From contig CALDTD010000052.1 of assembly GCA_937924345.1 (NCBI GenBank), positions 1 through 5,292 on the forward strand: a DNA stretch of 5,292 bases, written 5' to 3'. The DNA is from an uncultured Flavobacteriales bacterium. GTDB lineage: Bacteria > Bacteroidota > Bacteroidia > Flavobacteriales_D > Parvicellaceae. This document shows positions 1 through 5,292 of this stretch, piece after piece (the stretch's first letter is position 1; every line of letters starts with the position of its first letter). A program made the position numbers and the translations under genes. Under the pieces are notes generated by a model, which had not been told where the DNA came from, did not search any database, and saw only the letters and a program-made list of their open reading frames with translations.

Positions 1-1152
1 AAAATCATAATTATCTCCAGATTGCCTATTATTAGAGAGTTGGCCTTTTCCATAGTTTAAAAACTCAACGTCAGCGCTTACTAGCCCTATCTTTTTTCCG
101 ATTAGCGCTAAGCTTCCAATTAATCGACCAGGAGTAGTTAAATTATAAAGGTAACTTGATGTTTCTGTCTCATCACTATAACTATCTCCGTTTTTAAAGT
201 TAGTTACTATTTCATTGTTCCAAGTATCTCTTACTGATGTATAAATAGTTGAAGTGTGAGCAGCAAAACCAATTCTAATCCAAGACTTTGGTAAAATAAT
301 CACACCTAACTTTAGGTTCGCCCCTCCTCCACGAGTTGTTAAGTTTTCTTTAAATGTAAAATTGTCGATTGCTAAAGAATCTGAGTTTGCAGATTCAAAT
401 TGTGTTCGTGTTCTAGAAAAACGTAAGCTACTAATACCAACAGTTGCTCCAAGGTAAAGTTTATCCGCATAATTTCCTCCTACAGAAAATGCTGTCTCTC
501 CAATTCTTCCTTTAGAATTTACAGAATGTTCATGCGTAATTCCTTCTCCATTGTAATCGAACATTTGTACAGTGTAAAAATTTTGACCAGAATCTAATAC
601 ATGATCAATTAAAAAGTTCTCGTAAGCTAAACTAGCATAATGATAATCAGCACCAAAAAGTTGATCTGGATTTAATCCAAAACCTCTATCGGCCAAAACG
701 AATGAGTAAGAAGCGTCATTTCGTCCTTTAATTGTATAATCATCATTAAATTCTGCCAAACGATTATATGCAAACCCTAACTGAACTTTTCTCCAAGGCG
801 AAGGATTTTCTGCCCTTGTATTAATAACACCAATAATGCCCAAGTTATTTAAAGCTAGGTTTTCTGAATTAGAACGATTTGATGTTCCGTTTAGGCTAGC
901 TCTTGTATATCCGACACCTAAATTACCAGTACCCACAGCAATAGCAGACTTAAACCTTCCTATTCCAGCAGGGTTTACACTTAAAGTTGTAATATCTGCA
1001 CCTAATGCTCCAAATGCTCCACCCATTGACGCATATCTTGCCGTACCTTCAATATCTGTTTGAGAAAACCGAAGTATGTCTTCTTCATTTTGAGCAAAAA
1101 ATATTGCACAAACCAGCATTAACTGAATTGTAATAACTATCCTGTAAATCAT
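1..1152 (-). CDS. FadL/OmpP1-family outer-membrane transport protein, partial (3' end beyond window)
   Basis: This encodes the N-terminal 384 residues of an outer-membrane beta-barrel; the reading frame is open to the left edge, so the C-terminus is missing. Residues 1-20 form a signal peptide (hydrophobic core LMLVCAIFF, likely cleavage A20|Q21). Residues 36-67 carry the signature of FadL-like proteins of Flavobacteriia: GTARYASMGGAFGALGAD followed by the NPAG motif at 60-63. The rest has alternating hydrophobic/polar segments with many Gly, Tyr, Asn and Ser residues, as in barrel strands. FadL/OmpP1/TodX proteins let hydrophobic compounds cross the outer membrane. Flavobacterial members are often labelled 'hemin receptor', but I see nothing that proves a substrate. 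The ATG at 1152 is chosen because an in-frame TAG lies immediately upstream and the signal peptide begins there. It starts 14 bases after the lipoprotein stop, so co-transcription is likely. The family is fairly secure; the substrate is unknown. Confidence 0.88.
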   Translation of the reverse strand, partial: MIYRIVITIQLMLVCAIFFAQNEEDILRFSQTDIEGTARYASMGGAFGALGADITTLSVNPAGIGRFKSAIAVGTGNLGVGYTRASLNGTSNRSNSENLALNNLGIIGVINTRAENPSPWRKVQLGFAYNRLAEFNDDYTIKGRNDASYSFVLADRGFGLNPDQLFGADYHYASLAYENFLIDHVLDSGQNFYTVQMFDYNGEGITHEHSVNSKGRIGETAFSVGGNYADKLYLGATVGISSLRFSRTRTQFESANSDSLAIDNFTFKENLTTRGGGANLKLGVIILPKSWIRIGFAAHTSTIYTSVRDTWNNEIVTNFKNGDSYSDETETSSYLYNLTTPGRLIGSLALIGKKIGLVSADVEFLNYGKGQLSNNRQSGDNYDF

Positions 1153-1166
1153 CTAAACTACTTTGG

Positions 1167-2474
1167 TTATCTTCTTCCGTTTGACGATCTCGATGTTCCA
1201 CCAGAACGATTACTTGATGACGATGAAGAACCACTTCCGCTAGAATAACTACTATTACCACTTGCAGAACCTCTAGAAGATGGAGTTGCATAGCTTCTAT
1301 TTGAACTATTTGATCGGTAAGTTGAAGTACTTCTTGAAACGCTTCCTTTATTATAACTACCAGACGTTCTACTTACATTAGAAGAACTTGATGGTCTTCT
1401 TTTAACAGCCGACGGATTAGTAACTGAATTTTGATAATTTGAATTACTTGGGTTAGATGAGTATGGGTTCCGATCTCTTTTCCTACTACTATTCCAAGCA
1501 GAAGTATTTATATTATTAGAAGAATTAGACAAGCCACTATTCGTGTTATTTAAATTTGCTCTGTTTCGAGTTCCTCTTTCAGATCTAGATGCACTAATTG
1601 ACGAAATTGAATTATTATAAGTTGGTCTATAAGCGGATGATGAGGGTTTTACCGCGTTACTTAAACCACTTTCAGAACTTACTCTCATTTTTGTGGGCAC
1701 AACATGGTTATAGTTTCCTTCTTGAACTACACTTCCTTCTGAAGAATTCACCGTTACCACATTTTGACGCATTCTTCTAGAAGAACCAAAACTAGAACTA
1801 GAGCTAATACCATTACTTCTTCTACCTCCATTATTCACTTGAACGTCATTTAAGTTTATAATTTGGTTACTATTGTTATTCGCCCAAACGTTATTATTAA
1901 AACCATTACTTACGCAATATGGATTATATCCAAATTGGTTATAACCGAAGCTATTTGTATAAGGGTTACTGAAGTTGTTGTAGGGGTTATTCCAATTATT
2001 ATAATAAGGACTATTCCAGCTATTAAATGGATCATTCCAATTATTTGTTTGCATTCCCCACATAGGAGTGTTCCCAAAGCTATTTCCGTATGGATTATTT
2101 CCAAAACCACCATAAACTCCAAAACGATTTGGGTACGGAGTTCCCCATGCATTGTAAGAATTACCATAATAAGGGCTATTCCAATTATTAAACTGATTTG
2201 CGTAAGGAGAACCATAATAGCGGAAGTTATCGCTTACATCTGGTCTATCTTCTGTGTAGTAATCTGATTCATAAACATCAGAATAATTTGGATCGTAATA
2301 ATCATCTTCTTGAACATTTGGTTGCTGAGAAGGTCTATCATTATTTACTTTTGCTAGGTATATATTTTCCTCTTCTGCATACAAATCGTCTTCATAAGAG
2401 AGGTCTAAAGTTGAGGCACAACTACCTAAGAATAATGCTAAACTAAAATAACTAATTGATTGAATAACTTTCAT
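1167..2474 (-). CDS. Low-complexity lipoprotein, Asn/Tyr-rich then Ser/Arg-rich, function unknown
   Basis: A 435-residue protein that I cannot assign to a characterised family. Residues 1-18 form a lipoprotein signal peptide ending in a lipobox LGSC with the lipidated Cys at 19. Residues 26-80 are acidic and Tyr-rich. Residues 84-190 are rich in Asn, Tyr, Pro, Phe, Trp and Gly, with a loose repeat of the type W/F-N-x-P-Y. Residues 216-435 are rich in Ser, Asn and Arg, ending in near-pure Ser/Gly/Arg. The chain therefore runs from acidic to basic and is probably largely disordered. There is no acidic run directly after the Cys, so I see no clear surface-export signal; it may face the periplasm. 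An in-frame ATG exists at 2498, but 2474 is preferred: it gives the usual signal peptide starting MKV, and the predicted transcript would begin only a few bases before 2498. It lies directly upstream of the FadL-like gene and is probably co-transcribed with it. Similar flavobacterial proteins have, to my memory, been mislabelled 'vitellogenin II precursor' because of the Ser runs. Confidence 0.82.
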   Translation of the reverse strand: MKVIQSISYFSLALFLGSCASTLDLSYEDDLYAEEENIYLAKVNNDRPSQQPNVQEDDYYDPNYSDVYESDYYTEDRPDVSDNFRYYGSPYANQFNNWNSPYYGNSYNAWGTPYPNRFGVYGGFGNNPYGNSFGNTPMWGMQTNNWNDPFNSWNSPYYNNWNNPYNNFSNPYTNSFGYNQFGYNPYCVSNGFNNNVWANNNSNQIINLNDVQVNNGGRRSNGISSSSSFGSSRRMRQNVVTVNSSEGSVVQEGNYNHVVPTKMRVSSESGLSNAVKPSSSAYRPTYNNSISSISASRSERGTRNRANLNNTNSGLSNSSNNINTSAWNSSRKRDRNPYSSNPSNSNYQNSVTNPSAVKRRPSSSSNVSRTSGSYNKGSVSRSTSTYRSNSSNRSYATPSSRGSASGNSSYSSGSGSSSSSSNRSGGTSRSSNGRR

Positions 2475-2508
2475 AATGTTCTGTATTGTGTCCGTCACTA
2501 ATATACTA

Positions 2509-2542
2509 CAAATATACTAAGCAAAAGAACGGTTAAAACCAA
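2509..2542 (-). promoter_or_regulatory. Bacteroidota-type promoter for the lipoprotein/FadL-like unit
   Basis: On the minus strand, TATATTTG (2516 to 2509) matches the -7 consensus TAnnTTTG exactly. A TTG (2542 to 2540) lies 23 bases further upstream, at the long end of the spacing reported for this promoter class. Transcription would start at about 2501-2504, giving a leader of about 30 bases before the ATG at 2474. The -33 TTG lies inside an inverted repeat that could be an operator. Confidence 0.55.
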
Positions 2543-2561
2543 AATAAGTTAATTTTTGGTT
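2531..2561. repeat. Inverted repeats in the divergent intergenic region, possible operator
   Basis: AACCAAAA (2537-2544) and TTTTGGTT (2554-2561) form a perfect 8-base inverted repeat with a 9-base spacer. A second, smaller one, GGTT-AA-AACC (2531-2540), shares its right arm with the first. The cluster overlaps the -33 element of the minus-strand promoter and lies about 60 bases upstream of the proposed proS -7 element. A regulator-binding site is possible, but in AT-rich DNA such repeats can arise by chance. Confidence 0.35.
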
Positions 2562-2623
2562 AGAATTACCAGCAATTTAAAAAGTTTAATGCTTCAAAAT
2601 AATGGCAACGCAAATTTAATTTT

Positions 2624-2631
2624 TAACTTTG
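2624..2631 (+). promoter_or_regulatory. Probable -7 element of the proS promoter
   Basis: TAACTTTG fits TAnnTTTG and lies 42 bases upstream of the proS start codon, which would give a leader of about 35 bases. I see no good TTG at the expected -33 distance, so the promoter is only partly supported. No Shine-Dalgarno motif precedes the ATG; the leader is A-rich, as is usual in this phylum. Confidence 0.45.
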
Positions 2632-2673
2632 TTTGAGTTAACACTAAATTAACAAAAATCATACCACAATATT

Positions 2674-4149
2674 ATGGCTAAAGGATTACCAAAAAGAGCT
2701 GAAGATTTTTCGGCTTGGTACAACGAATTAGTAACCAAGGCAGACCTTGCAGAACATTCTGATGTAAGAGGCTGCATGATTATAAAACCTTATGGATATG
2801 CCATTTGGGACAATATGAAATCGGAATTAGACCGACAGTTTAAAGCAACAGGTCACCAAAACGCATACTTCCCCTTGTTAATTCCAAAATCTTATTTGAG
2901 TAAAGAAGCAGCTCATGTTGACGGATTTGCAAAAGAATGTGCAGTTGTAACGCATTATCGTCTAAAAAACGGTGAAGATGGAAAAAGTGTGGTTGTTGAC
3001 CCTGAAGCAAAATTAGAAGAAGAATTAATTATACGTCCGACCTCAGAAACTATTATCTGGAATTCTTTTAAAAACTGGATACAATCTTACAGAGATTTAC
3101 CTTTACTAATAAACCAATGGGCAAACGTAATGCGTTGGGAGATGCGTACTCGCTTATTTTTAAGAACGTCGGAATTTTTGTGGCAAGAAGGACATACCGC
3201 ACACGCAACCAAAGCTGAAGCCATTACAGAAGCAGAAAAAATGCTAGAAGTATACGCTGATTTTGCAGAACAACACATGGCAATGCCAGTTGTAAAAGGT
3301 TGGAAAACAGAAACTGAACGTTTTGCTGGTGCTAACGAAACTTACTGTATAGAAGCATTAATGCAAGATGGAAAGGCTCTACAAGCTGGAACTTCGCACT
3401 TTTTAGGTCAAAATTTTGCCAAAGCTTTTGATGTAAAATTTGCTGATGCTAACGGAAAGCAAGAACATGTTTGGGCAACTTCTTGGGGAGTTTCTACACG
3501 TTTGATGGGTGCTTTAATCTTAACACATAGTGATGATTTTGGATTGGTTTTACCTCCTAAATTAGCTCCTATACACGTTGCCATTGTTCCTATATATAAA
3601 GGAGATGAACAATTAGCTCAAATTTCGGAAGTTGCAAATAAGATAAAATCCGAATTACAAGCTTTGGGAATTATTGTAAAGTTTGACGATGATACAAAGC
3701 GTAAACCCGGTTGGAAGTTTGCTGAATACGAAATGAAAGGTGTTCCTGTAAGAATTGCAATAGGACCTAAAGATTTAGAAAAAGGAACTGTAGAAGTTGC
3801 AAGAAGAGATACTTTAGAGAAAAACGGATACGAACAAGAAGACCTTGCTCCAAAGTTAAAAGCACTGCTAGAAGAGATTCAAGAAAATTTATTGAATAAG
3901 GCTAAAAGCTTTAATGACGAAAATACAACTACTGTTGAGAACTGGAATGAATTTAAGTCTGTTTTAGAAAACAAAGGTGGCTTTATTCTAGCCCATTGGG
4001 ATGGGACAGCAGAAACCGAAGAAAAAATTAAACAAGAAACTAAAGCAACTATACGCTGTATCCCTTACGATACAATTGAAGAAGAAGGGAAATGCGTTTA
4101 TTCTAGTAATAAATCGACGCGTAAAGTTTTATTTGCAAAAGCGTATTAA
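2674..4149 (+). CDS. proS: Prolyl-tRNA synthetase (class II, short archaeal/eukaryotic-like type)
   Basis: A complete 491-residue cytoplasmic enzyme that charges tRNA-Pro with proline using ATP. The class II catalytic core spans about residues 20-295. It includes RPTSE at 121-125, motif 2 around 154-175 ([19 protein letters not shown]), the substrate-binding segment [10 protein letters not shown] at 239-248, and motif 3 around 270-295 ([18 protein letters not shown]). The anticodon-binding domain follows (about 299-400, with [15 protein letters not shown]), then the C-terminal domain characteristic of the archaeal/eukaryotic-like ProRS, ending in VLFAKAY. There is no editing insertion between motifs 2 and 3, so this is not the long E. 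coli type; the length of about 490 residues fits the short type. In the C-terminal domain most cysteines of the classic zinc site are missing: WDGT at 442-445 stands where a WCG-type segment is usual, and KCVYSS at 473-478 keeps only the first Cys of a CxxC pair. It is transcribed divergently from the lipoprotein gene. Confidence 0.98.
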   Translation: MAKGLPKRAEDFSAWYNELVTKADLAEHSDVRGCMIIKPYGYAIWDNMKSELDRQFKATGHQNAYFPLLIPKSYLSKEAAHVDGFAKECAVVTHYRLKNGEDGKSVVVDPEAKLEEELIIRPTSETIIWNSFKNWIQSYRDLPLLINQWANVMRWEMRTRLFLRTSEFLWQEGHTAHATKAEAITEAEKMLEVYADFAEQHMAMPVVKGWKTETERFAGANETYCIEALMQDGKALQAGTSHFLGQNFAKAFDVKFADANGKQEHVWATSWGVSTRLMGALILTHSDDFGLVLPPKLAPIHVAIVPIYKGDEQLAQISEVANKIKSELQALGIIVKFDDDTKRKPGWKFAEYEMKGVPVRIAIGPKDLEKGTVEVARRDTLEKNGYEQEDLAPKLKALLEEIQENLLNKAKSFNDENTTTVENWNEFKSVLENKGGFILAHWDGTAETEEKIKQETKATIRCIPYDTIEEEGKCVYSSNKSTRKVLFAKAY

Positions 4150-4162
4150 GAACTTTTATTTT

Positions 4163-4292
4163 GCGTGAGGGATAGAAATGGCATCCTTTTTTCTATTCGA
4201 GCTTTTTTTCGATAGAAAAAAATAATTACTCGAGAACTGATAGAAAAAAGATATAATGCATAGCCCGACTCTATTTTTATAGAGGCACGCCC
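4163..4292 (+). ncRNA. Structured intergenic RNA element, probably Flavo-1 family
   Basis: This lies 13 bases after the proS stop and 32 bases before the next start codon. The conserved landmarks are GCGTGAGGGATAGAA at the 5' end, GGCATCC, then GATATAATGCATAGCCCGA and CACGCCC at the 3' end. I recall this arrangement as a very frequent intergenic element of flavobacterial genomes and believe it is the Flavo-1 RNA motif; the name is from memory. Visible helices are: closing stem GCGTG (4163-4167) with CACGC (4286-4290); a possible GGAT/ATCC stem (4170-4173 with 4183-4186); a long variable stem (4186-4196 with 4240-4250, 11 pairs), then TCGAG/CTCGA (4197-4201 with 4229-4233), capped by an 8-pair hairpin with a GATA loop (4203-4222); and a 6-pair hairpin CTCTAT/ATAGAG (4269-4284) with a TTTT loop. 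Function is unknown. It may lie in the 3' UTR of proS or be transcribed separately. The plus strand is inferred from the usual orientation of the motif. Confidence 0.7.
4187..4249 (+). repeat. Duplicated arm within the variable stem of the RNA element
   Basis: The 11-base word GATAGAAAAAA occurs twice, at 4211-4221 and 4239-4249. The left arm TTTTTTCTAT (4187-4196) is complementary to both copies over 10 bases. The region can therefore fold either as a short hairpin with the first copy or as a long nested stem with the second. Confidence 0.8.
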
Positions 4293-4324
4293 AAACGACA
4301 ATTTAAATAAAAAAACGAGAAATT

Positions 4325-5020
4325 ATGATGGATCCGAAAGAGAGTCAGGAGTTAATTTTTAAGACTGTTAAGGAAAAAAGTATTTTAAAACAAGATTTAT
4401 TTAACAATACGCTACTTAATTTTAAGGTACTAAAGCAGGTCCTTAAAGAAGTGGGAGATGATCTTGGAGAGCGTATAATGGCTATTGACGACCGTGTAAT
4501 TGTTGAATATAGAGATGTTGATGAACACGAGGTGCATTTAAGAATTGCTGGAGATATATTAATATTTAATATGCATACAAATGTCTTTAAATTTGATTCT
4601 AGTAATAGCCTTTGGAAAACTAGCTATTTAAAAGATGACGAGACAAAAGGATATGCAGGGGTTATTAATATATATAATTTTCTGAATGATTCTTTTAAGT
4701 ACAATAGAATAAATGACTCTGGATATTTAGTTGCTCGCTTATTTATAAACAAAGAAAACCATTATATGGTACAAGGAAAACGCCAGTTAGGTTTCTTGTA
4801 CAACGATTTGATTAATGCAAAAATTGACAGAGAACAAATAAAAGCGCTGGTTCAATCTGTTATATTATATACTTTAGACTTTGACTTATTGGTGCCGCCT
4901 TATGATGTTGTAAAAGAGGTATCTGTATATGAAATGAAACAAATAAGTGACGGTCTAAAATTAAAAACAGCTAAGCGTTTAGGCTTTAAATTTGAGGCTG
5001 ATAGTGCAGAATTTAAATAA
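4325..5020 (+). CDS. Conserved-looking hypothetical protein, 231 residues, soluble
   Basis: I do not recognise a characterised family. The protein has no signal peptide and no membrane segment and is probably cytoplasmic. Residues 5-50 look helical and are rich in Lys and Glu. Residues 51-110 look like a beta-rich core with alternating hydrophobics (IMAIDDRVIVEYRD, VHLRIAGDILIFNMH). Residues 134-162 hold the segment YLVARLFINKENHYMVQG followed by KRQLGFLYNDL, which looks like the best-conserved part, and residues 168-190 form another hydrophobic helix. The remainder is Lys-rich. The start ATG-ATG at 4325 is preceded by an A-rich stretch and no Shine-Dalgarno motif; the second ATG at 4328 is an equally good start. 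No TAnnTTTG promoter was found directly upstream, so it may be transcribed through the RNA element from proS or from an undetected promoter. Base composition is like its neighbours, with no sign of transfer. Coding is well supported by length and by an ordinary globular amino-acid mix. Confidence 0.85.
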   Translation: MMDPKESQELIFKTVKEKSILKQDLFNNTLLNFKVLKQVLKEVGDDLGERIMAIDDRVIVEYRDVDEHEVHLRIAGDILIFNMHTNVFKFDSSNSLWKTSYLKDDETKGYAGVINIYNFLNDSFKYNRINDSGYLVARLFINKENHYMVQGKRQLGFLYNDLINAKIDREQIKALVQSVILYTLDFDLLVPPYDVVKEVSVYEMKQISDGLKLKTAKRLGFKFEADSAEFK

Positions 5021-5046
5021 AAAATTAAAAAAAAATTAAAAAAGTG

Positions 5047-5077
5047 TTGCAAGAAAAGAAAAGGCTTCTTATATTTG
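5047..5077 (+). promoter_or_regulatory. Bacteroidota-type promoter of tRNA-Glu
   Basis: TTG at 5047-5049 and TATATTTG at 5070-5077 match the -33 and -7 elements with a 20-base spacer, a near-ideal arrangement. Transcription should start around 5083, about 35 bases before the mature tRNA. The promoter follows an A-rich stretch (5019-5043) that could act as an upstream activating tract. Confidence 0.85.
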
Positions 5078-5082
5078 CACTC

Positions 5083-5108
5083 GCAATAACGAAATAACTA
5101 CTTATTGC
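5083..5108 (+). other. Inverted repeat in the tRNA-Glu 5' leader
   Basis: GCAATAA (5083-5089) and TTATTGC (5102-5108) are perfect 7-base complements separated by 12 bases. In the precursor transcript they would form a small hairpin starting near the predicted transcription start and ending 9 bases before the mature tRNA. It could guide 5' processing or be incidental. Confidence 0.45.
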
Positions 5109-5117
5109 TTCTTTATT

Positions 5118-5189
5118 GGCCCGTTCGTCTAGGGGTTAGGACGCCAGGTTTTCATCCTGGAAACAGGGGTTCGATTCCCCTACGGGCTA
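5118..5189 (+). tRNA. tRNA-Glu (anticodon UUC)
   Basis: A 72-base cloverleaf. The acceptor arms GGCCCGT (5118-5124) and ACGGGCT (5182-5188) pair with one G-U at the end, and A5189 is the discriminator base. The anticodon stem CCAGG/CCTGG encloses the loop TTTTCAT with anticodon TTC, read as Glu (GAA/GAG). The T arm AGGGG/CCCCT encloses TTCGATT. CCA is not encoded in the DNA, so it must be added after transcription. It has its own strong promoter. I see no further tRNA after it before the GC-rich edge. Confidence 0.97.
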
Positions 5190-5210
5190 CTTTAAAAAAC
5201 TAAATTAAAT

Positions 5211-5292
5211 AGGGGGCTCGTGCAGCCTTCCCTGTGCAACCCATGCTTGCAGTCCAGACATGTTGCGTCGTGGCGCAGGTGGATGGGGACGT
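5211..5292. other. GC-rich terminal segment of unknown origin
   Basis: The last 82 bases contain 52 G or C (63%), against roughly one third for the rest of the window. The change is abrupt, directly after the AT-rich stretch 5191-5210 downstream of tRNA-Glu. The bases immediately before it include TAAATTAAAT and the segment opens with AGGGGGCTCG. Short open frames exist on both strands, but none has a start, partner or length that would support a gene, and I recognise no motif. It may be the edge of inserted foreign DNA, or a chimeric or contaminating read end if the window edge is a contig end. Confidence 0.6.

Noticed and set aside
836..1063. Plus-strand open frame of 75 codons
   Set aside because: It lies antisense within the FadL-like gene, whose signature motif is encoded by the other strand exactly here.
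1085..1291. Minus-strand open frame of 68 codons spanning the end of the lipoprotein gene and the start of the FadL-like gene
   Set aside because: It is out of frame with both well-supported genes, and its composition (Val/Leu/His/Gln mix) reflects shifted Ser-rich codons.
1910..2215. Minus-strand hydrophobic open frame of 101 codons
   Set aside because: It is a frame-shifted reading of the same low-complexity repeat region, with no start context of its own.
1863..2267. Plus-strand open frame of 134 codons rich in Ile, Val and Thr
   Set aside because: It is the complement of the Asn/Tyr codons of the lipoprotein; the Ile-rich composition is what AAT/TAT repeats give in an antisense frame.
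4186..4250. Rho-independent terminator of proS
   Set aside because: The stem is almost entirely A-T paired and is followed by GATATAATG rather than a T run; it belongs to the larger structured RNA element.
5118..5210. tRNA-Glu as an attachment site of an integrated element
   Set aside because: No integrase and no repeat of the tRNA 3' end is visible, and the composition change begins 21 bases beyond the tRNA. It cannot be excluded beyond the window.
5260..5292. Start of a gene at the ATG near the right edge
   Set aside because: Only 11 codons are visible, in GC-rich sequence of doubtful origin, with no promoter or recognisable protein sequence.

Overview
The window looks like chromosomal DNA from a member of the Bacteroidota, most likely family Flavobacteriaceae. 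The reasons are the AT-rich sequence (GC roughly one third by eye), start codons preceded by A-rich leaders without Shine-Dalgarno motifs, several promoters of the Bacteroidota type (-7 element TAnnTTTG, -33 TTG), a short ProRS without an editing insertion, a FadL-like outer-membrane protein with the flavobacterial N-terminal signature, and an intergenic RNA/repeat element typical of flavobacterial genomes.

Layout. Positions 1-2474 hold a two-gene unit on the minus strand. The first gene (1167-2474) encodes a low-complexity lipoprotein. Fourteen bases after its stop comes a FadL/OmpP1-type outer-membrane beta-barrel gene (start at 1152) that runs off the left edge. A 199-base divergent intergenic region (2475-2673) holds a promoter for each direction and inverted repeats. 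On the plus strand follow proS (prolyl-tRNA synthetase, 2674-4149), an intergenic structured RNA element (about 4163-4292, probably the Flavo-1 family), an uncharacterised soluble protein of 231 residues (4325-5020), and a tRNA-Glu(UUC) gene (5118-5189) with a near-consensus promoter of its own. The last 82 bases (5211-5292) jump abruptly to 63% GC and resemble nothing else in the window. They may be foreign DNA, a mobile-element edge or an assembly chimera.

How the parts relate. proS and tRNA-Glu belong to translation, but nothing shows that they are regulated together. The lipoprotein and the outer-membrane protein are probably co-transcribed and both act in the cell envelope. No defence system, CRISPR array or complete mobile element is visible. 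The points most worth a second look are the RNA element, whose variable stem has two mutually exclusive pairings, the Asn/Tyr-then-Ser/Arg lipoprotein, and the GC-rich right edge.
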